Of a stretch of DNA of 64,000 nucleotides, positions 61,397 through 64,000 are shown one piece after another. A program made the position numbers and the translations under genes. The notes beneath the pieces are model-generated. The model was not told the origin of the DNA and did not search any database. It saw only the letters and a program-made list of their open reading frames with translations. The stretch is from Nonomuraea sp. NEAU-A123 (GTDB taxonomy: Bacteria; Actinomycetota; Actinomycetes; Streptosporangiales; Streptosporangiaceae): positions 124,001 through 188,000 of the forward strand of contig NZ_JAHFZZ010000017.1 of assembly GCF_018603905.1 (NCBI RefSeq). Direction: 5' to 3'. Position 1 is the first letter of the stretch. Every line of letters begins with the position of its first letter.

Positions 61397-62032
61397 ATGA
61401 AGGTCGGTGGCGGTGTGAGTCCCCGTAGGAGCGACAGCCGGGAGCGGATGGTCCTCAGCGCTGCCACCCTGCTGCGCGAGTACGGCGCCGGCGCGACGAG
61501 CATCGACCGCGTCCTCGCGCACAGCGGCGCCCCGCGCGGGTCGGTCTACCACCACTTCCCAGGCGGACGCGCCCAGTTGATCGACGAAGCGGTGACGCTG
61601 GCCGGCGACTATGTCGCGGGCCTCATCGACGCCGCGACGCGGGCCGACAACGTGCTGGAGGCCCTCGACACGTTCTTCGCCCTGTGGCGGGACCGGCTGG
61701 TGGAGAGCGACTTCCGGGCCGGCTGCCCGATCGTGGCGGTGGCCGTGGAGACCAACGACGACGCCCCGCAACTCGCCCGCTCCGCCGCCGAGGTCTTCGC
61801 CCGCTGGAGGGAGGCACTGACCGGCCTGTTCCTCCACAACGGCCTGCCCGAGGGGCGGAGCAGGAGGCTGGCCGCCTTCGTCATCGCCGCAGTTGAGGGC
61901 GCCGTGGTCATGTGCCGAGCCGAACGCGGCACCGCACCTCTGGACGACGCCGCCGCCGAGATCCACGACCTGCTGGTCCACGCCCTGCGGGACCGGCCCG
62001 ACCCTGACCTCGGTCACGGCACCCGCCCGTGA
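61397..62032 (+). CDS. TetR-family regulator
   Basis: A 211-residue TetR protein of the YcdC/LfrR-like group. Helix-turn-helix: ERMVLSAATLLREYGAGATS then IDRVLAHSGAPRGSVYHHFP and GGRAQLIDEAV; the C-terminal domain has GCPIVAVAVETND, typical of this subgroup. ATG 61397 lacks a ribosome site; GTG 61415, with GGTGG before it, may be the true start. It heads a plus-strand cluster with enoyl-CoA hydratase and thioesterase, suggesting control by an acyl-type ligand (inferred). Confidence 0.88.
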   Translation: MKVGGGVSPRRSDSRERMVLSAATLLREYGAGATSIDRVLAHSGAPRGSVYHHFPGGRAQLIDEAVTLAGDYVAGLIDAATRADNVLEALDTFFALWRDRLVESDFRAGCPIVAVAVETNDDAPQLARSAAEVFARWREALTGLFLHNGLPEGRSRRLAAFVIAAVEGAVVMCRAERGTAPLDDAAAEIHDLLVHALRDRPDPDLGHGTRP

Positions 62033-62069
62033 CCGCCCAACTCCGGTCACGGCACCCGTCCGCGACCGC
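62011..62069 (+). repeat. Two tandem 26-bp imperfect repeats at tetR stop
   Basis: CGGTCACGGCACCCG(C/T)CCG(T/C)GACCGC occurs at 62011-62036 and 62044-62069 with a 33-bp period and two differences. The tetR stop codon lies in the first copy. Probably a local slippage duplication extending the 3' end of the gene. Confidence 0.6.
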
Positions 62070-62090
62070 TCAGCCCGAGGGAGCCGCGCC

Positions 62091-62762
62091 ATGCCCGTAC
62101 TCGACCGCCAGGACGACGTCTTCATCCTCGACCTCGGCGACGGCGAGAACCGATTCCACCCCGACTGGATAGCCGCCGTCGATGCCGCCCTGGACGAGGT
62201 GGAGAAGGCGGACGGGCCTCGCGCCCTGGTGACCGCCGCGACGGGAAAGTTCTACTCCACCGGGCTCGACCTGGACTGGTACTTCGCCCATCCGGACCAG
62301 CACCAGGATTACGTGATTTCGGTGCACGCGCTCTTCGCGCGGCTGCTGTCCCTGCCGGTGGCCACCGTGGCGGCGCTGCAGGGGCACACCTTCGCGGCCG
62401 CCGCCATGTTCTCGCTGGCCCACGACTTCCGTGTGATGCGCGCCGACCGCGGCTTCTGGTGCCTGCCCGAGGCCAGTATCAACATTCCCTTCACACCCGG
62501 CATGTCCGCTCTCATCCAATCCCGTCTGACGCCGCAGACCGCCCACGAGGCCATGCTCACCGCCCGCCGCTACGGCGGCCATGAAGCCGTGGCCGCCGGC
62601 ATCGTCGACCACGCCGTCGACGAGAACGCCGTACGGACGACCGCCGTTGAGCTTGCCCGGGCACAGGCGGCCAAGGCGGGCGACACACTCGCCACGATCA
62701 GAACCCGCATGTACGCACCTGTCCTGGCCGCGCTGCGCGACACGACCAGCCTCATGGGCTGA
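62091..62762 (+). CDS. Enoyl-CoA hydratase/isomerase family protein
   Basis: A 223-residue crotonase-fold enzyme. ATG 62091 is preceded by GAGGGA. The oxyanion-hole segments are ATGKFYSTGLDLDWYF and LQGHTFAAAAMFSLAHDFRV; SINIPFTPGMSALIQSRL and ARRYGGHEAVAAGIVDHAVD follow. The usual catalytic Glu positions are not both evident (ALQGHTFAAA has no acidic residue), so isomerase or another crotonase activity is possible. It is a little shorter than average (about 255). Likely works on acyl-CoA in the cytoplasm together with the thioesterase downstream. Confidence 0.88.
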   Translation: MPVLDRQDDVFILDLGDGENRFHPDWIAAVDAALDEVEKADGPRALVTAATGKFYSTGLDLDWYFAHPDQHQDYVISVHALFARLLSLPVATVAALQGHTFAAAAMFSLAHDFRVMRADRGFWCLPEASINIPFTPGMSALIQSRLTPQTAHEAMLTARRYGGHEAVAAGIVDHAVDENAVRTTAVELARAQAAKAGDTLATIRTRMYAPVLAALRDTTSLMG

Positions 62763-62899
62763 CACCGTATCCGCCCCACGGCCGACGAGTTGCCCGGCAC
62801 CACCCCCACCTGGCACAAGCAGGCGCCTGCCCGTATGGAACGCCTCCAGGACTGACCGTCACCCGACGGCTCTATCAGCACCACCGCAAGGAGCAATCC
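62763..62899 (+). other. Gap with possible C-terminal gene remnant
   Basis: Between the hydratase and thioesterase a short open stretch reads RPTADELPGTTPTWHKQAPA and RMERLQD before a TGA at about 62856. It has codon bias like a real gene end but no start or recognisable family; it may be the tail of a deleted gene in this cluster. Confidence 0.3.
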
Positions 62900-63361
62900 G
62901 TGTCCACGACCGACTTCACCGCTCTGTCGGGCCTCGAAATGATGCGCTGGGTACAGTCCGTGCGGCCGACCGAAACCGACATCCCTTCGATCGGCAGGCT
63001 GCTCGGCATGCGGTTCGACGAAGTGGAGCACGGCCGCATCGTCATCTCGCTTGACACCCGACCCGACTTCGCCAACCCCCTCGGTACCGTCCACGGCGGC
63101 ATCGCGGCCACCCTCCTGGACTCCGTCATGGGATGCGCGGTGCACACCACCCTCCCCGCGGGCGTCGGCTACACGACCCTCGAACTCAAGGTCAACTACA
63201 TCCGGGCAGCCCACACCGGGGGTCAAACGCTCACCGCCGAGGGGAACGTCATCCACGCTGGCCGCCGTACCGCCACGGCAGAAGGAAAGGTCCTGGACGA
63301 TCAGGGGAAACTGGTCGCCCACGCCACCACCACGTGCCTCATCATCGGAGGCAGCGACTGA
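62900..63361 (+). CDS. PaaI-type hotdog thioesterase
   Basis: A 153-residue hotdog-fold thioesterase. AAGGAG precedes GTG 62900. The signature is FANPLGTVHGGIAATLLDSV (HGG motif with the downstream Asp as catalytic residue), followed by TTLELKVNYIRAAHTGGQTL and an RTATAEGKVLDDQGKLVAHA strand pair. PaaI-like enzymes hydrolyse acyl- or aryl-acyl-CoA. It fits with the enoyl-CoA hydratase upstream as a small acyl-CoA processing set under TetR control. Confidence 0.92.
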   Translation: MSTTDFTALSGLEMMRWVQSVRPTETDIPSIGRLLGMRFDEVEHGRIVISLDTRPDFANPLGTVHGGIAATLLDSVMGCAVHTTLPAGVGYTTLELKVNYIRAAHTGGQTLTAEGNVIHAGRRTATAEGKVLDDQGKLVAHATTTCLIIGGSD

Positions 63362-63381
63362 CCGTGGTTCGGAGCCTTGGT

Positions 63382-63546
63382 TCACACCGCAGGGCGAGCG
63401 TGCCTGAGGCCACCGCTGCCATACCCGACCTGCACGATGATCGCCAGGACGGTGACCGCGGGCAGTACCAGAACCGCCGTGGGCGAGAAGAGGACCGCCG
63501 CCACAATGCCGCTGTACCCGCTGCTGCGGCGCCCGACCCCGAACAT
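63382..63546 (-). CDS. Possible small membrane protein
   Basis: A 54-codon frame from ATG 63546 with one or two hydrophobic segments (GIVAAVLFSPTAVLVLPAVT then VLAIIVQVGYG). No ribosome site is obvious and the frame continues upstream through the DUF397 gene. It could be a real small membrane peptide downstream of DUF397. Unrecognised. Confidence 0.35.
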   Translation of the reverse strand: MFGVGRRSSGYSGIVAAVLFSPTAVLVLPAVTVLAIIVQVGYGSGGLRHARPAV

Positions 63547-63616
63547 GGAGTTCTCGTTAAGTGTCGTACGGCGATGCGGGAAGTCTTTGCGATAGCGCGC
63601 GAGGGCTTCCCGGCGA

Positions 63617-63823
63617 TCAGACGTCGAACTCGCCGTGGGTCGCTCCGTGCAGGAACGCCGTCCACTCATCGCGCGTGAAGATCAATGCAGGCCCGGTTGG
63701 GTTCTTGCTGTCACGTACGGCGACGACGTTCGGGAGATTGGTTGCCACTTCGACGCACTGGCCGGTATCGCCGCTGGCGGTCGCCTTACGCCACTCCGCT
63801 TGCTCCAGGTTCACTTCGACCAT
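63617..63823 (-). CDS. DUF397 protein
   Basis: A 68-residue DUF397 protein: LEQAEWRKATASGDTGQCVE, VAVRDSKNPTGPALIFTRDEW and FLHGATHGEF are the family's conserved pieces (W-R-K-S-x-x-S, C-V-E, V-R-D-S-K/D, G-P, L-x-F, W). Its ATG 63823 overlaps the 3' end of the XRE gene by 13 nt. DUF397 genes nearly always follow XRE regulators in actinomycetes; many such pairs influence antibiotic production and development, acting like toxin-antitoxin-type partners. Exact role unknown here. Confidence 0.92.
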   Translation of the reverse strand: MVEVNLEQAEWRKATASGDTGQCVEVATNLPNVVAVRDSKNPTGPALIFTRDEWTAFLHGATHGEFDV

Positions 63824-64000
63824 TTTCTTATCGCATCCCCTATTGCCCGTTGTGACACTGATTGTGAGTGAGCGTCCGCTCTGATGGTGTCATATCTCAC
63901 CTTGATTTGTGCTACTGCACCATGATCCCCAGTGACATGGCCAGACAGGATCGAGTCCGCCGACACCACTTCGGTCCCGTCACGAAGACGTGCCAGGGCG
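63811..64000 (-). CDS. XRE-family regulator, C-terminal part (runs off right edge)
   Basis: An open minus-strand frame enters from the right edge and ends at TGA 63811-63813. It reads ALARLRDGTEVVSADSILSG, then VAQIKVRYDTIRADAHSQSV and RAIGDAIRKWSK. The pattern R-Y-D-x-I-R-A-x-A and the terminal R-x-W match the C-terminus of the actinomycete XRE regulators (DUF5753 type) that precede DUF397 genes. The helix-turn-helix part is outside the window. Overlap with DUF397 implies coupled translation. Confidence 0.75.
   Translation of the reverse strand, partial: ALARLRDGTEVVSADSILSGHVTGDHGAVAQIKVRYDTIRADAHSQSVSQRAIGDAIRKWSK

Overview
The window is high-GC DNA with the features of a soil actinomycete. 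It has GTG/TTG starts, many ATGA-type overlaps, abundant TetR/LacI/PadR/MarR regulators, a DUF397 gene beside an XRE regulator, an ECF-DGPF pair and large secreted carbohydrate-active enzymes. A Streptosporangiales member such as Nonomuraea is a reasonable guess, but nothing in the window fixes the genus. I see no rRNA, tRNA, CRISPR array or intact insertion sequence.

Layout. 0-3 kb: a truncated secreted-protein gene, a small secreted protein, and an RsbQ/RsbP-like pair (alpha/beta hydrolase plus PAS-PP2C phosphatase). 2.9-12.9 kb: a leftward seven-gene operon (lacI - GH42 - solute-binding lipoprotein - two permeases - GH31 - GH1) behind one clear promoter/operator. Its three intracellular exo-enzymes match the side chains and backbone of galactosylated xyloglucan oligosaccharides. 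12.9-17.9 kb: a second, ribose-type sugar ABC transporter and an XRE/TPR regulator. 18-22.2 kb: an SDR/TetR divergent pair, a P450 and a PadR/membrane-protein pair. 22.2-31 kb: a bacterial expansin, a PL8 lyase, DoxX, remnants of a toxin-antitoxin pair, a secreted GDPD, SDR remnants and a GxGYxYP protein. 31-37 kb: a Ser/Thr kinase, an ECF sigma factor with DGPF partner, an MFS pump and a tandem-GNAT protein. 37.5-52.4 kb: a pectate-lyase-like enzyme, then patchy accessory DNA with two copies (one broken) of a serine-hydrolase gene and its leader, a CGNR/MFS pair, a cluster of gene fragments, a second P450 with TetR, a methyltransferase/TetR pair, and a pirin/TPR pair. 52.4-61 kb: a divergent GH78/GH76 pair, MarR, and a GH106 alpha-L-rhamnosidase. 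61.4-64 kb: a TetR / enoyl-CoA hydratase / thioesterase cluster, DUF397 and a truncated XRE regulator.

How it fits together. The main theme is breakdown of plant (and some microbial) polysaccharides. A secreted expansin, PL8, a PL9-like lyase, GH78 and GH76 act outside. ABC importers feed oligosaccharides to cytoplasmic GH42, GH31, GH1 and GH106 enzymes. LacI-type palindromes sit upstream of several of these genes. Between the functional blocks are many decayed genes (SDR, VapBC-like, response regulator, TPR/Sel1, IS110, flavin monooxygenase, TMEM175), which suggests repeated insertion and deletion in this region.
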